A stretch of DNA of 64,000 nt from Hyphomicrobiales bacterium (GCA_900473175.1 UCKM01000004.1:62001-126000), one strand, 5' to 3'; positions 1 to 10,364 are shown, counted from the stretch's first letter. Notes: generated from the letters alone by a model not told the origin. Translations and numbers: made by a program.

Positions 1-685
1 CGAGATAGGCGCGATCGCAGAAGACCTGGCTTTCACCGGTATCGGCGAGGATGATGAATTCGTGACTGAGTTCACCGCCGATCGGTCCCGTATCCGCGCG
101 CATGGGAATCACCTTGATACCGAGGCGTGAGAACGTGCGCAGATAAGCCACGAACATGCGATTATAGGCAGCCTTCGCACCTTCGAAGTCGAGGTCGAAG
201 GAATAGGCATCCTTCATGAGGAACTCGCGCGAACGCATGACCCCGAATCGCGGGCGGCGCTCGTCCCGGAATTTCCATTGAATATGATAGAGATTAAGCG
301 GCAGGTCCTTGTACGATTTCACATAGGCCCGGAAGATCTCTGTGATCATCTCTTCGTTGGTCGGCCCATAAAGCATATCGCGCTCGCCGCGATCCTTGAT
401 TCGCAGCATCTCGTCGCCATAGGCATCGTAACGTCCGCTCTCGCGCCAAAGATCGGCGGATTGGAGTGTCGGCATAAGCAACTCTATCGCGCCGGATCGG
501 TTCTGCTCCTCACGAATGATGTTGCTGACTTTGTTGAGAATTTTCAAACCCGCCGGCAGCCAGGCATAGATACCCGCCGATTCCTGACGAATGAGACCGG
601 CGCGCAGCATCAGCCGATGCGAGACAATTTCGGCCTCTTTGGGGTTTTCTTTGAGGATGGGCAAAAAGTAACGGGAAAGCCGCAT
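1..685 (-). CDS. proS: Prolyl-tRNA synthetase, N-terminal part (cut by window edge)
   Basis: Charges tRNA-Pro with proline in the cytoplasm. The leftward reading from the ATG at 685 begins [15 protein letters not shown] and continues through [20 protein letters not shown] and [13 protein letters not shown], the class II aminoacyl-tRNA synthetase motif 1 and 2 region of bacterial ProRS. About 228 codons are present and the frame is open to the edge, so the rest lies outside the window. No frameshift is seen. It is the last leftward gene of the block after the DUF1467 gene, with two small rightward genes in between. The start is supported by homology of the first residues rather than by a strong ribosome binding site. 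Confidence 0.93.
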   Translation of the reverse strand, partial: MRLSRYFLPILKENPKEAEIVSHRLMLRAGLIRQESAGIYAWLPAGLKILNKVSNIIREEQNRSGAIELLMPTLQSADLWRESGRYDAYGDEMLRIKDRGERDMLYGPTNEEMITEIFRAYVKSYKDLPLNLYHIQWKFRDERRPRFGVMRSREFLMKDAYSFDLDFEGAKAAYNRMFVAYLRTFSRLGIKVIPMRADTGPIGGELSHEFIILADTGESQVFCDRAYL

Positions 686-977
686 TGAGGATCACCAAAT
701 TGAACATTGCCTGAGTGCTTGAAGAATCAGGCAAAACCAAGTGCAAAGTAACGCATAACCCCAAAAATCAACTTCAATTTTTAAGAGGAGCATGCGCAGG
801 CAAATTTCATACCGCGTCCTGTGTCCGTGCGCGAAGACACGCGGCGCAGTAACGTTTCTTACCGGCTTCGTAGTTGATTGGAAACCCGCAACCGCATCGG
901 AAAAAGCCGTTCATTTATCAAAAATTCAGGACCTTGCTGGATTTGTAAGCAAAAAGTGATGGCAGCGAATATTTTTC

Positions 978-1006
978 GTGACATTTCGAAGGCAGTCCGC
1001 TATTTT
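978..1006 (+). promoter_or_regulatory. Putative sigma-70 type promoter of a small RNA
   Basis: GTGACA at 978-983 and TATTTT at 1001-1006 are separated by exactly 17 bases, which fits a housekeeping promoter of the TTGACA-N17-TATAAT kind with two mismatches in each element. Transcription would start near 1013. The assignment is by eye and the elements are imperfect. Confidence 0.35.
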
Positions 1007-1012
1007 TTTAAT

Positions 1013-1163
1013 CATAAGGAGAAAGTAAGAAAAATTCTGCTTTCCTACGCGGTCAAAGTCTTGGGAGGATGTGACCTGTGGCGCGGTAATACGCAGCCGC
1101 CATGCAAATGGATCAGGTCAGACGCGATCTTAAAATGCAGGGCGAAAGCCTTGCATTTTTTTT
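1013..1163 (+). ncRNA. Candidate structured small RNA
   Basis: The stretch between the promoter-like pair and the terminator would give an RNA of about 150 bases. It contains an inverted repeat GACCTG...CAGGTC that encloses a second partly complementary pair (TGGCG and CCGCCA), then the terminal hairpin with a GAAA loop. It does not carry a credible open reading frame. I cannot assign it to a named family from memory, and a structural search would be needed to tell a known alphaproteobacterial sRNA from a new one. Confidence 0.4.
1132..1163 (+). terminator. Rho-independent terminator with GAAA tetraloop
   Basis: The bases AAAATGCAGGGC at 1132-1143 pair with GCCTTGCATTTT at 1148-1159 around a GAAA loop, with one G-T pair. 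The 3' arm runs into a continuous T tract ending at 1163. No protein gene ends just upstream on this strand, which is why a non-coding transcript is suspected. Confidence 0.75.
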
Positions 1164-1518
1164 GCGCCAATTTTCAGAATCAAATAGTTATTTGACGTTC
1201 TTCATTCCGGATCTAAGTTTACATTTGACCGGCGCACCGTTCTTTCAGACTGCTTTGCATTTCGCAGTGGCGTGCGCCACAGGTCGGTTACGCCTTTTGC
1301 CATTAAAACGGTTCTTTAGCCGGATCACATTTCTGACGCGCGTTTCGGCGTTACGCAATTGTACACAGGCAAGTCGGCACACCGTTTTATTTACGGGCGA
1401 CTCATCCGGTTTTCCTCGGCAAATTATTTTGGGCGAGGTCCTAAAGTTCGGCGATTCCCCAACAGCGGTGGAACTTTTTGCCACCCGTAACAGTTATAGA
1501 ACCAAGCTGGAGACACCC

Positions 1519-1653
1519 ATGAACTTGCAAACGCTGTTGCTCGCGGCTCTCATCACTCTTCTCATCCTGGCTGGACTACTGGCCGTATTCCCGCTCCGCG
1601 GAACGAATGAACCCGGAACGCCCGCGCCTCACGCGCTTGATCAGACCAATTGA
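1519..1653 (+). CDS. Small single-pass membrane protein (44 aa)
   Basis: The protein starts MNLQTLLLAALITLLILAG and has one hydrophobic segment at about residues 3-26, then a polar tail rich in Pro and Asn. GGAG lies six bases before the ATG at 1519, which is the main reason to accept the gene. The stop codon at 1651-1653 sits about 60 bases before the next small gene, on the same strand. I do not recognise the family. It could act as a membrane micro-protein near the next one, but no function can be stated. Confidence 0.5.
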   Translation: MNLQTLLLAALITLLILAGLLAVFPLRGTNEPGTPAPHALDQTN

Positions 1654-1663
1654 GCGAACAAGC

Positions 1664-1697
1664 CTCCTCATTCCAAACAACTCCTCATTCCAAACAA
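1664..1697 (+). repeat. Perfect 17-base tandem duplication
   Basis: The unit CTCCTCATTCCAAACAA occurs twice head to tail at 1664-1680 and 1681-1697. It lies between the stop of the 44-residue gene and the ribosome binding site of the next gene, so it changes only the spacer. Confidence 0.9.
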
Positions 1698-1709
1698 AAG
1701 GAAATCATT

Positions 1710-1856
1710 TTGAACCGTAATGGACTTTATCTGCTTGTCGGAGCTCTGCTCGTTGCCGTCATCGGCCTCGGAATCTATGCCTACAGGGAAGAAACGAAGC
1801 CCGCTGGTGTCGAACTGAAAATTGGCGAAGGCGGTGTCTCGATTCAGCAATATTGA
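1710..1856 (+). CDS. Small membrane protein (48 aa), TTG start
   Basis: The reading NRNGLYLLVGALLVAVIGLG then YAYREETKP and a short acidic tail gives one membrane segment at about residues 5-22. The start is taken at TTG 1710 because AAGGA lies eight bases upstream. A frame-preserving start at 1650 would add twenty residues encoded largely by the tandem duplication and looks less natural. Small proteins of this build occur in rhizobia without an assigned role. It is followed at once by the convergent DUF1467 gene. Confidence 0.55.
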   Translation: MNRNGLYLLVGALLVAVIGLGIYAYREETKPAGVELKIGEGGVSIQQY

Positions 1857-1868
1857 CGGCGCTTAGCG

Positions 1869-2138
1869 CTATTTCAATTGCGGGAAAAATACCGGCAGGT
1901 CGTCGACGCCATATCCGAATTTCTGGTTCACGACATAGAAGATCGCGAAGATCACGGCCGATATGACAGTGGTCATCAGAAAAACGCGGCCCATGCGATG
2001 CTTGTGCGGCGCACTTGCAGGTGTCCCGAGCGTGACGTCGTCTTCGTCGCCCTGCGTGCGAAGGCCGATCGGAAGCATGGTGAAAAGTGTCAGCCACCAC
2101 AGGATGAAATAGACCGCCATTGCGGTTGCGATGGGCAT
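1869..2138 (-). CDS. DUF1467 family membrane protein
   Basis: An 89-residue protein with two predicted membrane segments, around residues 8-24 (YFILWWLTLFTMLPIGL) and 52-68 (VFLMTTVISAVIFAIFY), joined by a short acidic loop with DEDD. Length and pattern match the DUF1467 family of alphaproteobacteria, whose function is unknown. Its ATG overlaps the stop codon of the methylmalonyl-CoA epimerase gene by one base (TAATG), so it is likely translated by coupling as the last gene of the birA-rnj-mce run. Conserved placement before proS supports the call. Confidence 0.85.
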   Translation of the reverse strand: MPIATAMAVYFILWWLTLFTMLPIGLRTQGDEDDVTLGTPASAPHKHRMGRVFLMTTVISAVIFAIFYVVNQKFGYGVDDLPVFFPQLK

Positions 2139-2542
2139 TACTGTTGCTCCAGTTCAATCAGCGTCCCGTTGAAGTCCTTCGGATGGAGGAACAACACCGG
2201 TTTGCCATGCGCTCCGATTTTAGGGTTGCCGTCGCCAAGGATGCGCGCGCCCTCCCGTTTTAGCCGATCGCGCGCTGCAAGGATATCGGGCACTTCGTAG
2301 CAGACATGATGCATACCGCCGGAAGGATACTTGGCGAGGAACGCAGCGATCGGCGAATCCACGCCCAAGGGCTCAAGCAGTTCAATCTTGGTGTTGCCAA
2401 GATCAATAAACACCACGCTAACACCGTGCTCTGGCAATCTTTGTGGCTCTGTCACCTTTGCGCCGAGCATATTGCGATAAATCGCCGTTGCAGCGCCTAA
2501 ATCCGGCACTGCGATGGCGACATGATTGAGGCGGCCTAACAT
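2138..2542 (-). CDS. mce: Methylmalonyl-CoA epimerase
   Basis: Interconverts the (R) and (S) forms of methylmalonyl-CoA in the propionyl-CoA to succinyl-CoA route. The 134 residues form a vicinal oxygen chelate fold. Metal ligands expected for the family are visible: His in LNHVAIAV (residue 6), Glu in KIELLEP, His in GGMHHVCYEV and Glu in the terminal LIELEQQ. The length is usual for the family. Seven bases separate it from the RNase J gene upstream and one base overlaps the DUF1467 gene downstream. No mutase gene is in the window. Confidence 0.95.
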   Translation of the reverse strand: MLGRLNHVAIAVPDLGAATAIYRNMLGAKVTEPQRLPEHGVSVVFIDLGNTKIELLEPLGVDSPIAAFLAKYPSGGMHHVCYEVPDILAARDRLKREGARILGDGNPKIGAHGKPVLFLHPKDFNGTLIELEQQ

Positions 2543-2549
2543 GATCGTC

Positions 2550-4223
2550 CTAAGGGCGCGTTACGAAGACGGTGACAATCGGTTTCTTGCCCCATACCTC
2601 GTTTGTTGCTGCGCGCACGGCTCGGCGCACCGCCTCGCGCACCATGCTCAAATCCTTGCGCTTCTCGCGCGGAATGCTCTGTACCGCACTGACAGCGGCG
2701 TCGTAGAGCAAATCCTCCAGAAGTTCGCCCTCATCGTCGCTTTCCGGAAGGCCGATCGGCACAATCTCCGGGTCTTCGATGATATTGTATTTGTCATCGA
2801 GCAGCATTGAAACGGCAACGTGCCCGACATAGGAAAGCTTGCGGCGATCAACGATGCCGACCTCCTCCTCGTCGCCAATGAGCTTGCCATCCTTGATCAG
2901 CCGGCCGAACGGCGCCTGGTCGATGATCTCCGCCCTGCCCGGTGCCAGCCTCAGCACATCACCATTGCGAACCTGCGGAACTTCCGGAATTCCTGCCATT
3001 GCAGCGAGCGATCCTTGCGCTACAAGATGCGCGGCCTCGCCGTGCACCGGCACCAGAATGCGCGGCCGCACCCATTCATACATGCGTTTCAATTCGTTCC
3101 GGCGCGGATGGCCGGAAACGTGTACAAGCTGGTCATCGTCCGAAATGATATGGACGCCCTGCTCTATCAGCAGGTTTTTGGTCTCGATGATCGGCTTTTC
3201 ATTGCCCGGAATCGTACGGGACGAGTAAATCACCGTATCGCCGGCGGAAAGTGCGACATTGCGCATTTCATCGCGTGCAAGCTTGGCAAGCGCGGCGCGC
3301 GGTTCGCCCTGACTGCCGGTCAGAATGATGACCATGTTTTCGCGCGGGATGAAGCCATAGTCCTCTTCGGAAAGAAACTCAGGCACATCATCGAGATAGC
3401 CGAGTTCGTTCGCGACATCGATCATGCGCTTCATTGATCGACCAAGCACCAGCACCTGCCGGCCCGCATCTCTCGCCGCCAACGCGATGGAGCGAATTCG
3501 ACCGACATTGGAGGAAAATGTCGTGATCGCCACGCGGCCACGTGCACTCTCGATGATGTTGCGCAGGCTCTCTCCGACTTCGCGTTCAGACGGTGACTCG
3601 CCCTCGCGCAAGGCGTTGGTTGAATCGCACATCATGGCAAGAACGCCGGCATCGCCCAAAGCGCGGAAACGCGCTTCATTGATCAGCGGTCCCATGGACG
3701 GTTCGGGGTCCATCTTCCAGTCGCCGGTATGAACGATCGTGCCGAGCGGCGTCGTGATGGCCAGCGAAACTGGCTCGGGGATCGAATGCGTGACAGCCAA
3801 GGCCTCGAACTCGAACGGACCAACGTTGAACCTTTCACCCGCCCGATAGACGGTGACCGGAATATTCGGCGCCCCGGGTTCGGATTGGCGCTTGGCTTCA
3901 AGCAAGCCTGCGGTAAACGGTGTTCCATAGACCGGCACGTTCAACATTGGCCACAGATCGAGCAGTGCGCCGTAGTGGTCTTCGTGGGCGTGGGTAATCA
4001 CGATGCCCTTGAGGTTGTGACGCTCGGCTTGAAGAAAGCGGATATCGGGCAATATGAGGTCGGCGCCCGGCAGTTCTGGTCCGGCAAAGCTCACGCCCAT
4101 GTCGACGACGACCCATTCGCGTTTGTGAGCGGGACCATAGCCATACATGGCCAGGTTCATTCCGATCTCACCGACACCGCCCAGTGGAAGGAAAACAAGT
4201 TCCGCTTGATCGGAATTTGCCAT
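2550..4223 (-). CDS. rnj: Ribonuclease J
   Basis: A metallo-beta-lactamase/beta-CASP ribonuclease that processes and degrades RNA; in alphaproteobacteria it takes part in rRNA maturation and mRNA turnover. The 557-residue protein begins MANSDQAELVFLPLGGVGEIGMN. The zinc site HAHEDH (in VITHAHEDHYGAL), HTGDWK, the beta-CASP region FSSNVGRI and the late HVSGH and PVHGE motifs are all present. I chose the ATG at 4223 because AGGAG lies five bases before it. A longer frame reaches 4289 but has no such site and would overlap the end of birA. Confidence 0.96.
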   Translation of the reverse strand: MANSDQAELVFLPLGGVGEIGMNLAMYGYGPAHKREWVVVDMGVSFAGPELPGADLILPDIRFLQAERHNLKGIVITHAHEDHYGALLDLWPMLNVPVYGTPFTAGLLEAKRQSEPGAPNIPVTVYRAGERFNVGPFEFEALAVTHSIPEPVSLAITTPLGTIVHTGDWKMDPEPSMGPLINEARFRALGDAGVLAMMCDSTNALREGESPSEREVGESLRNIIESARGRVAITTFSSNVGRIRSIALAARDAGRQVLVLGRSMKRMIDVANELGYLDDVPEFLSEEDYGFIPRENMVIILTGSQGEPRAALAKLARDEMRNVALSAGDTVIYSSRTIPGNEKPIIETKNLLIEQGVHIISDDDQLVHVSGHPRRNELKRMYEWVRPRILVPVHGEAAHLVAQGSLAAMAGIPEVPQVRNGDVLRLAPGRAEIIDQAPFGRLIKDGKLIGDEEEVGIVDRRKLSYVGHVAVSMLLDDKYNIIEDPEIVPIGLPESDDEGELLEDLLYDAAVSAVQSIPREKRKDLSMVREAVRRAVRAATNEVWGKKPIVTVFVTRP

Positions 4224-4245
4224 TGATACTCCTAATGGCTGAACT

Positions 4246-5085
4246 CTATTCAGCTCTTGCCGACGCAACAGCGCCAAAATGGACATCACCAGCGGCGATT
4301 TTCACCCGCTGGCCATCATCACCGCGAATAACGAAACGACAGTCCTCGTCGATCGTTTCAAATATACCATGCAGGACCGCTCCGTCGACCCGAACCGCGA
4401 CTTCACCGCCAAGTCCCGCGGCCCGCGCCAGCCAGCGCTTGCGGATTTCTGAGAGGCCGCGCCCCTCCTTCCAGATTCTGCTGTTTACTTCCCAGGCGTC
4501 AGACAATGCCAGGAACAGCGTTTCCGCATCGCTGTCAGCGCCAAGTCGCGCCAGCGACGTCGCCGGGTAAGGCACATCATCGGGATAAGCAACAACATTG
4601 ACACCGATGCCGATTACGACGGCAAAGCTATCGTCAGGCAGTTGTGTCGATTCAAGCAGGATGCCGGCAAGCTTGGCGCCATTCGCCAAGAGATCGTTCG
4701 GCCATTTCAACTCGATGCGTAGAGGTGATTTGCCGGAACCAGCATTGCCTGCACCGTCAACTCCTACCGAAATCGCCGTTGCCGGACAGACAGCGTCCAA
4801 GGCATCGGCCAGCGAGAGCCCGGCGACAAAGCCTAGGGTCGCGGCCGTTTTCAGTTCGAATCGACCGGTGAGCAGAAGCGACGCGGCGAGATTGCCATGT
4901 GATGTCGCCCAGGCCCGGCCGCGCCGGCCGCGGCCACTTTCCTGCTTCTTGGAAACGATCCACAGCTTTCCGGGGTCGCCCGCCTGTGCCCGTTCGAGCG
5001 CGACGGCATTGGTCGAACCGATCGTCTCAAACGCCTCCAGCCGAAAGCCATTTTGCTGCGCCAGGGGCGAAAGTGAAAATCCCAT
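4246..5085 (-). CDS. birA: Biotin-[acetyl-CoA-carboxylase] ligase
   Basis: Makes biotinyl-AMP and transfers biotin to the carrier protein of acetyl-CoA carboxylase and other biotin enzymes. The 279 residues hold the catalytic region from ETIGSTNAVAL through the biotinyl-AMP loop GRGRRGRAW to KWPNDLL, where the Lys contacts the adenylate, and a short C-terminal SH3-like part. The N-terminal DNA-binding domain of E. coli BirA is absent, so it should not be a repressor. AAGGAG lies four bases before the ATG. It follows nuoN by eight bases, a fixed gene order in this bacterial group. Confidence 0.95.
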   Translation of the reverse strand: MGFSLSPLAQQNGFRLEAFETIGSTNAVALERAQAGDPGKLWIVSKKQESGRGRRGRAWATSHGNLAASLLLTGRFELKTAATLGFVAGLSLADALDAVCPATAISVGVDGAGNAGSGKSPLRIELKWPNDLLANGAKLAGILLESTQLPDDSFAVVIGIGVNVVAYPDDVPYPATSLARLGADSDAETLFLALSDAWEVNSRIWKEGRGLSEIRKRWLARAAGLGGEVAVRVDGAVLHGIFETIDEDCRFVIRGDDGQRVKIAAGDVHFGAVASARAE

Positions 5086-5093
5086 CGAACTCC

Positions 5094-6518
5094 TTAGAAG
5101 AACGTCTTGGCGGCGGCTTCCGCGAAGGTGCTGACCGGTCCACCAACCAGCACGTAGAACAGCACGAGCAGACCGGACACGCCAAGCACAAGGCGCAACT
5201 CGCCAGCCACCGGAACGAAAGCTCCGGCAGGTTCATCGAACCACATGATCTTGATGATGCGCAGGTAATAGAAGGCGCCCACGACCGATGCCACGATGCC
5301 AATGATCGCCAGTGCGTAGAGATTGGCCTGCATGGCAGCCAGGAAGGTATACCACTTGCCCCAGAAGCCTGCGAGCGGCGGAATGCCGGCGAGTGAAAAC
5401 ATCAGGATCGTCAGGATGGTTGCCATGATCGGGTTGGTGCGCGACAGGCCGGAGAGATCCGCGATCTGTTCGACATTGCCATCCTTGCGCCGCATGGCGA
5501 GAATGAAGGCGAAGGTGCCGAGCGTCGTGACAAGGTAGATCAGCATATAGATGGCGACACCGCGCACACCGACGACCGTGCCAGCCGCAAGACCGACGAG
5601 CGCGTAGCCCATATGACTGATCGACGAATAGGCCATCAGCCGCTTGATATTGCGCTGGCCGATCGCCGCGAATGCACCCAGCACCATCGATGCGATCGCG
5701 ATGAAGACGATTACCTGCTGCCAGTCATGGGTGATCGGCTGGAACGTCTCGACTGCGACGCGCGTCAACAACGCCATCGCGGCCATTTTGGGGGCCGACG
5801 CAAAGAACGCGGTGACGGGCGTGGGCGCGCCTTCGTAGACGTCGGGGGTCCACATGTGGAACGGAACGGCGGAAATCTTGAAGGCAAGGCCGGCAAGGAT
5901 GAACACCAGGCCGAAGACGACGCCAAGCTGCCGCTCGCCGCCGGCAAGTGCCTGCGCGATCGCCTCAAAACCGGTATGGCCGGTAAAACCGTAGACCAGC
6001 GAGATACCATAGAGCAGCATGCCCGACGACAGGGCTCCGAGGACGAAATACTTCAAGCCGGCTTCCGTCGAGCGGACGTTGTCCCGGTTGATGGCCGCAA
6101 CGACGTAGAGGGCAAGCGACTGCAATTCGAGGCCCAGATAGAGCGACAGCGTGTCGTTGGCCGAAATCATCAGCAGCATGCCGAGCGTCGCCAGCAGGAT
6201 CAGGATCGGGAACTCGAACTTGTCGAATTTCTCCGTCTTGGCGAACCCAACGGACATGACGAGCGTCACGACCGAGCCTACCAGCGTCAGAACCTTCATG
6301 AAGCGCGAGAACGGATCGCTGACAAAGGCCCGACCGAAGACGTGGCCATCCGCAGGAAACAGAACGACAAGTGCCAATGCCACCAGAAGCACGACCACTG
6401 CCAATCCGTTGACAAGCGGGTAGGACCGCTCACCGGAAAAGGCTCCGATCATCAGGAGAACCAGCGCACCCACCGTGATGAGCAGTTCAGGAGCCATAAG
6501 CGTCAAGTTGGCAATCAT
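5094..6518 (-). CDS. nuoN: NADH-quinone oxidoreductase subunit N
   Basis: One of three antiporter-like proton-pumping membrane subunits of complex I. It has 474 residues and about fourteen membrane helices, beginning [19 protein letters not shown]. Family motifs seen include [13 protein letters not shown] (with the conserved Glu), [19 protein letters not shown] with the Lys of the channel, and [14 protein letters not shown]. It is the last nuo gene, twenty bases after nuoM. Confidence 0.97.
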   Translation of the reverse strand: MIANLTLMAPELLITVGALVLLMIGAFSGERSYPLVNGLAVVVLLVALALVVLFPADGHVFGRAFVSDPFSRFMKVLTLVGSVVTLVMSVGFAKTEKFDKFEFPILILLATLGMLLMISANDTLSLYLGLELQSLALYVVAAINRDNVRSTEAGLKYFVLGALSSGMLLYGISLVYGFTGHTGFEAIAQALAGGERQLGVVFGLVFILAGLAFKISAVPFHMWTPDVYEGAPTPVTAFFASAPKMAAMALLTRVAVETFQPITHDWQQVIVFIAIASMVLGAFAAIGQRNIKRLMAYSSISHMGYALVGLAAGTVVGVRGVAIYMLIYLVTTLGTFAFILAMRRKDGNVEQIADLSGLSRTNPIMATILTILMFSLAGIPPLAGFWGKWYTFLAAMQANLYALAIIGIVASVVGAFYYLRIIKIMWFDEPAGAFVPVAGELRLVLGVSGLLVLFYVLVGGPVSTFAEAAAKTFF

Positions 6519-6538
6519 GTCGGTTTGGCCTCTTCCTG

Positions 6539-8044
6539 CTACTTCAGCGCCAATGTGGCAGCTGACGAGAGCGCACTATTATATTGATTGATCAGGGCGT
6601 GAACGGAGCTTGCGGTCGCGTCGAACACCGGCATCGGATAAACGCCGTAGAAGATCGTGAGGATCAGGAGCGGATAGACGACAGCCTTTTCGCGCGTTGA
6701 CATGTCGAGCAGCGATTTAAGGCTTTCCTTGTCGAGGACGCCGAAAATGACGCGGCGATAGAGCCAAAGCGCATAGGCGGCAGAGAAGATGACACCGCTT
6801 GCGGCAAAGAGCGCGACCCACGTGTTGACGCGGAAGACACCCATCAGTGTCAGAAATTCACCGACAAATCCCGAGGTACCGGGCAACCCGACATTTGCCA
6901 TCGTGAACACCATGAACACGACAGCATATTTCGGCATGTTGTTGACGAGACCGCCATAGGCGGAAATCGCGCGCGTGTGCGTCCTGTCGTAAACTATGCC
7001 CACGCACAGGAACAGTGCGCTCGATACGAGGCCGTGAGACAGCATCTGGAAGATTGCACCCTGTATGCCCTGCTCATTGGCGGCGAAGATGCCCATTGTG
7101 ACGTAGCCCATATGCGCGACCGACGAATAGGCAATCAGCTTCTTGATGTCTTCCTGCGCCAGCGCGACCAGCGACGTGTAGATGATGGCGACGATTGAAA
7201 GCGTATAGATCAGGGGCGCGAAATCCGCCGAGGCAATCGGGAACATCGGCAGCGAGAACCGGATGAAACCATAGCCGCCGAGCTTCAACAGGATGCCCGC
7301 CAGGATCGCGGAGGCAGCGGTCGGCGCTTCGACGTGCGCATCCGGAAGCCAGGTATGCACCGGCCACATAGGCATCTTGACCGCAAAGGAGGCGAAAAAC
7401 GCCAACCACAGCCACGTCTGCATCGATGCCGGGAACTTGAAGGCGAGCAAGGACGGAATGTCGGTCGTTCCTGCCTGCCAGTAAATGGCCATGATCGCCA
7501 GCAGCATCAGCACCGAGCCGAGCAGCGTATAAAGAAAGAACTTGAAGCTTGCATAGACGCGGCGCTTGCCACCCCAAACGCCGATGATGATGAACATCGG
7601 AACAAGGACAGCCTCGAAGAACACGTAGAAAAGCACGATGTCGAGCGCGCAGAACACGCCGATCATCAGCGTTTCAAGCACCAGGAACGCTATCATGTAT
7701 TCCTTGACGCGGGTCTGGATTGCGTCCCAGCTTGCCAGGATGCATAGCGGCATCAGGAAAGTGGTCAGGATCACGAACAGCATCGAAATGCCGTCGACGC
7801 CCATGTGATACGAAATTCCGGAATCGAGCCAGGCCGCCTTCTCGACGAACTCGAATCCGGCCTGGCTGTTGTCGAAATAATACCAGATCAGCAAGGACAG
7901 CAGGAACGTGATGATCGTCGTCCAAAGCGTCACGTTGCGGATATTCGTCCGCGCCGATTCACCGTCGTCGCGGATCAGCAGGATAAGGAAAGCACCGACC
8001 AATGGCAGGAAGGTAACAGTCGAGAGAATTGGCCAATCGGTCAT
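6539..8044 (-). CDS. nuoM: NADH-quinone oxidoreductase subunit M
   Basis: Antiporter-like proton-pumping subunit of the membrane arm. The start is taken at the ATG at 8044, giving [18 protein letters not shown] and 501 residues; the ATG overlaps the nuoL stop codon (TGATG). [17 protein letters not shown] carries the conserved channel Glu, [19 protein letters not shown] is the family signature, and [14 protein letters not shown] follows. Translational coupling to nuoL is likely. Confidence 0.97.
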   Translation of the reverse strand: MTDWPILSTVTFLPLVGAFLILLIRDDGESARTNIRNVTLWTTIITFLLSLLIWYYFDNSQAGFEFVEKAAWLDSGISYHMGVDGISMLFVILTTFLMPLCILASWDAIQTRVKEYMIAFLVLETLMIGVFCALDIVLFYVFFEAVLVPMFIIIGVWGGKRRVYASFKFFLYTLLGSVLMLLAIMAIYWQAGTTDIPSLLAFKFPASMQTWLWLAFFASFAVKMPMWPVHTWLPDAHVEAPTAASAILAGILLKLGGYGFIRFSLPMFPIASADFAPLIYTLSIVAIIYTSLVALAQEDIKKLIAYSSVAHMGYVTMGIFAANEQGIQGAIFQMLSHGLVSSALFLCVGIVYDRTHTRAISAYGGLVNNMPKYAVVFMVFTMANVGLPGTSGFVGEFLTLMGVFRVNTWVALFAASGVIFSAAYALWLYRRVIFGVLDKESLKSLLDMSTREKAVVYPLLILTIFYGVYPMPVFDATASSVHALINQYNSALSSAATLALK

Positions 8045-10035
8045 CAGAAGTTGCTCCCGAGCATCATCCACGTGACGAGTGCGGCGACCCCAATGAGCAT
8101 CGCGAACGCATAGTGATAAAGGTATCCGGTCTGGAGGCGCACGACCCGGTTGGTAACGTCAATAACCCAGGCAGAGACGCCGTCCGGACCATGGCCGTCA
8201 ATCAGCCAGCCATCGCCCTGCTTCCACAGGAACCGACCGAGAGCCTTCGCCGGGCGGACGAAAAGGAAGTCGTAGAGCTCGTCGAAATACCACTTGTTGA
8301 GCAGGAACTGGTACAAGCCCGGATGCTGCGCTGCGAGCGTTCTCGGTGTCTCGGGCGAACGGATATAGAAGTACCACGAGACAATGAACCCTGCGACCAT
8401 CGCGAGGAAGGGCGACAACTCCACAATGAACGGGACGTGGTGATGTTGTTCGAGGATCTCGTTTTCAGGACCGGTGAAAAGCGCACCCTTCCAGAACTCG
8501 GCATACTCGTGCCCGAAGAAATATTCGTGAAAGATAACGCCCGCAAACAGCGCACCAATAGCGAGAATGAATAGCGGTACCAGCATGACATAGGGTGATT
8601 CATGCACGTGGTGCATCACATCATGGCTCGCGCGTGGCCGGCCATGGAAGGTCATGAATATCAGGCGCCATGAATAGAAGCTGGTGAAGATCGCCGCGAT
8701 GACAAGCAGGATATAGGCGTAGGTTGCGACCGGACTGTGAGAGGCGAAGGCCGACTCGATGATCATGTCCTTCGAGAAAAATCCGGCAGTGCCGATGAGC
8801 GTGCCGGGGATGCCAAGGCCCGTCAGCGCAACTGTGCCGACGATCATCATCCAATAGGTCTGCGGGATGAGCTTCCGCAGGCCGCCCATGTGACGCATGT
8901 CCTGTTCATCGGACACCGCGTGGATGACGGAACCGGCGCCGAGGAACAGCAAGGCCTTGAAGAAAGCGTGGGTGAAAAGATGGAAGATACCGGCTCCATA
9001 GGCACCAACCCCGAGCGCGACGAACATGTAGCCGAGCTGCGAACAGGTCGAATAGGCAATCACGCGCTTGATGTCGTTCTGAACGAGACCGACGGTTGCC
9101 GCAAAGAATGCCGTGGTTGCGCCGATGAAGGTCACGAACATCAGGGCGGTGTGCGAAAGCTCGAAGATCGGCGACATCCGCGCGACCATAAAGACGCCTG
9201 CCGTCACCATCGTCGCGGCATGGATCAGTGCCGAAACCGGTGTGGGGCCCTCCATGGCGTCCGGCAGCCAGGTGTGCAGCAGAAACTGCGCCGATTTACC
9301 CATCGCGCCCATGAACAGCAGCAATGCGGCAATCGTGATAGCGCCTTGCTTATCAAGCGTATAGCCGAGGAAGTTCAGCACGACCTGACTGCCCTCGCTC
9401 GCACCTTCCTTTGGCAAATACTGCGCCGCCGACGCGAACAATGTATCGAACTGGACCGTGTCGAAGAGAACAAAGAGCGAGAAGATACCCAGCAGGAAGC
9501 CGAAATCGCCGACGCGGTTGACGACGAATGCCTTGATGGCCGCGGCATTGGCAGACGGTTTCTTGTACCAGAAGCCGATCAACAGATAGGACGCAAGACC
9601 CACGCCTTCCCAGCCGAAGAACATCTGAACCAGATTGTCGCCGGTCACCAGCATCAGCATGGCGAAGGTGAAAAGCGAAAGGTACGCGAAGAAGCGCGGC
9701 CGATCCGGATCATGATGCATGTACCCGATCGAATACGTATGAACCACTGCCGAGACCGTATTGACGACGACGAGCATCACCGCCGTCAGCGTGTCGATGC
9801 GCAGCGCCCAGTCGAAGCTCAGCGAGCCCGACTCGACCCACTGCGCCACCGGGACCTTGAACGCCTCGCCATGGCCAAGCGCCACAGTGCCGAACGCGAT
9901 CCAGGAAAGGACAGCACACAGGATCAGGAAGCCGGTCGTGACATATTCGCTCGCCTTGGCACCGATGGCCGAGCCGAAAAGGCCCGCGATCAGGAAGCCG
10001 AGCAGTGGAAGGAAGACAATCGCCAGATACAGCAT
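8044..10035 (-). CDS. nuoL: NADH-quinone oxidoreductase subunit L
   Basis: The distal proton-pumping subunit, with the long lateral helix along the membrane arm. The 663 residues begin [19 protein letters not shown]. Seen motifs: [18 protein letters not shown] with the channel Glu, [20 protein letters not shown] with the channel Lys, and [14 protein letters not shown]. The C-terminal third carries the lateral-helix region, ending in [11 protein letters not shown]. The length is usual for alphaproteobacteria. It lies eight bases from nuoK. Confidence 0.97.
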   Translation of the reverse strand: MLYLAIVFLPLLGFLIAGLFGSAIGAKASEYVTTGFLILCAVLSWIAFGTVALGHGEAFKVPVAQWVESGSLSFDWALRIDTLTAVMLVVVNTVSAVVHTYSIGYMHHDPDRPRFFAYLSLFTFAMLMLVTGDNLVQMFFGWEGVGLASYLLIGFWYKKPSANAAAIKAFVVNRVGDFGFLLGIFSLFVLFDTVQFDTLFASAAQYLPKEGASEGSQVVLNFLGYTLDKQGAITIAALLLFMGAMGKSAQFLLHTWLPDAMEGPTPVSALIHAATMVTAGVFMVARMSPIFELSHTALMFVTFIGATTAFFAATVGLVQNDIKRVIAYSTCSQLGYMFVALGVGAYGAGIFHLFTHAFFKALLFLGAGSVIHAVSDEQDMRHMGGLRKLIPQTYWMMIVGTVALTGLGIPGTLIGTAGFFSKDMIIESAFASHSPVATYAYILLVIAAIFTSFYSWRLIFMTFHGRPRASHDVMHHVHESPYVMLVPLFILAIGALFAGVIFHEYFFGHEYAEFWKGALFTGPENEILEQHHHVPFIVELSPFLAMVAGFIVSWYFYIRSPETPRTLAAQHPGLYQFLLNKWYFDELYDFLFVRPAKALGRFLWKQGDGWLIDGHGPDGVSAWVIDVTNRVVRLQTGYLYHYAFAMLIGVAALVTWMMLGSNF

Positions 10036-10042
10036 GCCCCCG

Positions 10043-10351
10043 TCAACCTTTCATCATGTTGACGTCTTCAACGGCAATCGACCCACGATTGCGGTAGAAC
10101 ACGACGAGAATAGCAAGACCGATGGCAGCCTCAGCAGCGGCGACGGTCAGGACAAACAAAGCAAAGACCTGGCCCACCAGATCGTGCAAAGCGGCGGAGA
10201 ACGCCACGAAGTTCAGATTGACTGCGAGCAGGATCAATTCGACCGACATCAGAATGACGATCACATTCTTCTTGTTGAGGAAGATGCCGAAGATCCCCAG
10301 CGTGAACAGCAGGGCAGAAACAGTCAGATAATGTGCGATACCGATTTCCAT
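10043..10351 (-). CDS. nuoK: NADH-quinone oxidoreductase subunit K
   Basis: Small three-helix membrane subunit of complex I that carries part of the proton path. The 102 residues starting [16 protein letters not shown] contain the two conserved membrane Glu residues in [11 protein letters not shown] and in [12 protein letters not shown]. Two ATG codons stand in tandem (10354 and 10351) behind AGGAG; the second is chosen because it leaves seven bases of spacing and gives the usual length. Confidence 0.96.
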   Translation of the reverse strand: MEIGIAHYLTVSALLFTLGIFGIFLNKKNVIVILMSVELILLAVNLNFVAFSAALHDLVGQVFALFVLTVAAAEAAIGLAILVVFYRNRGSIAVEDVNMMKG

Positions 10352-10364
10352 CATGACGCTCCTG

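Larger units (their letters stand above)
686..1518. other. Intergenic region of 833 bases with a candidate small RNA
   Basis: No convincing protein-coding gene is seen here. Open frames in the stretch are short, have unusual composition and lack ribosome binding sites. The stretch is richer in A and T than its neighbours. It contains a promoter-like pair at 978-1006 and a strong terminator hairpin at 1132-1163, both read rightwards, described separately. The stretch 1164-1518 must hold the promoter of the small gene at 1519, but I see no clear match to a consensus. Confidence 0.6.

Noticed and set aside
8737-10062. A 441-codon open frame antisense to nuoL
   Set aside because: It is the mirror of strongly conserved nuoL codons, its product is rich in Arg, His, Asp and Glu with no domain, and it has no ribosome binding site. 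Similar long antisense frames lie over nuoN and nuoF for the same reason.
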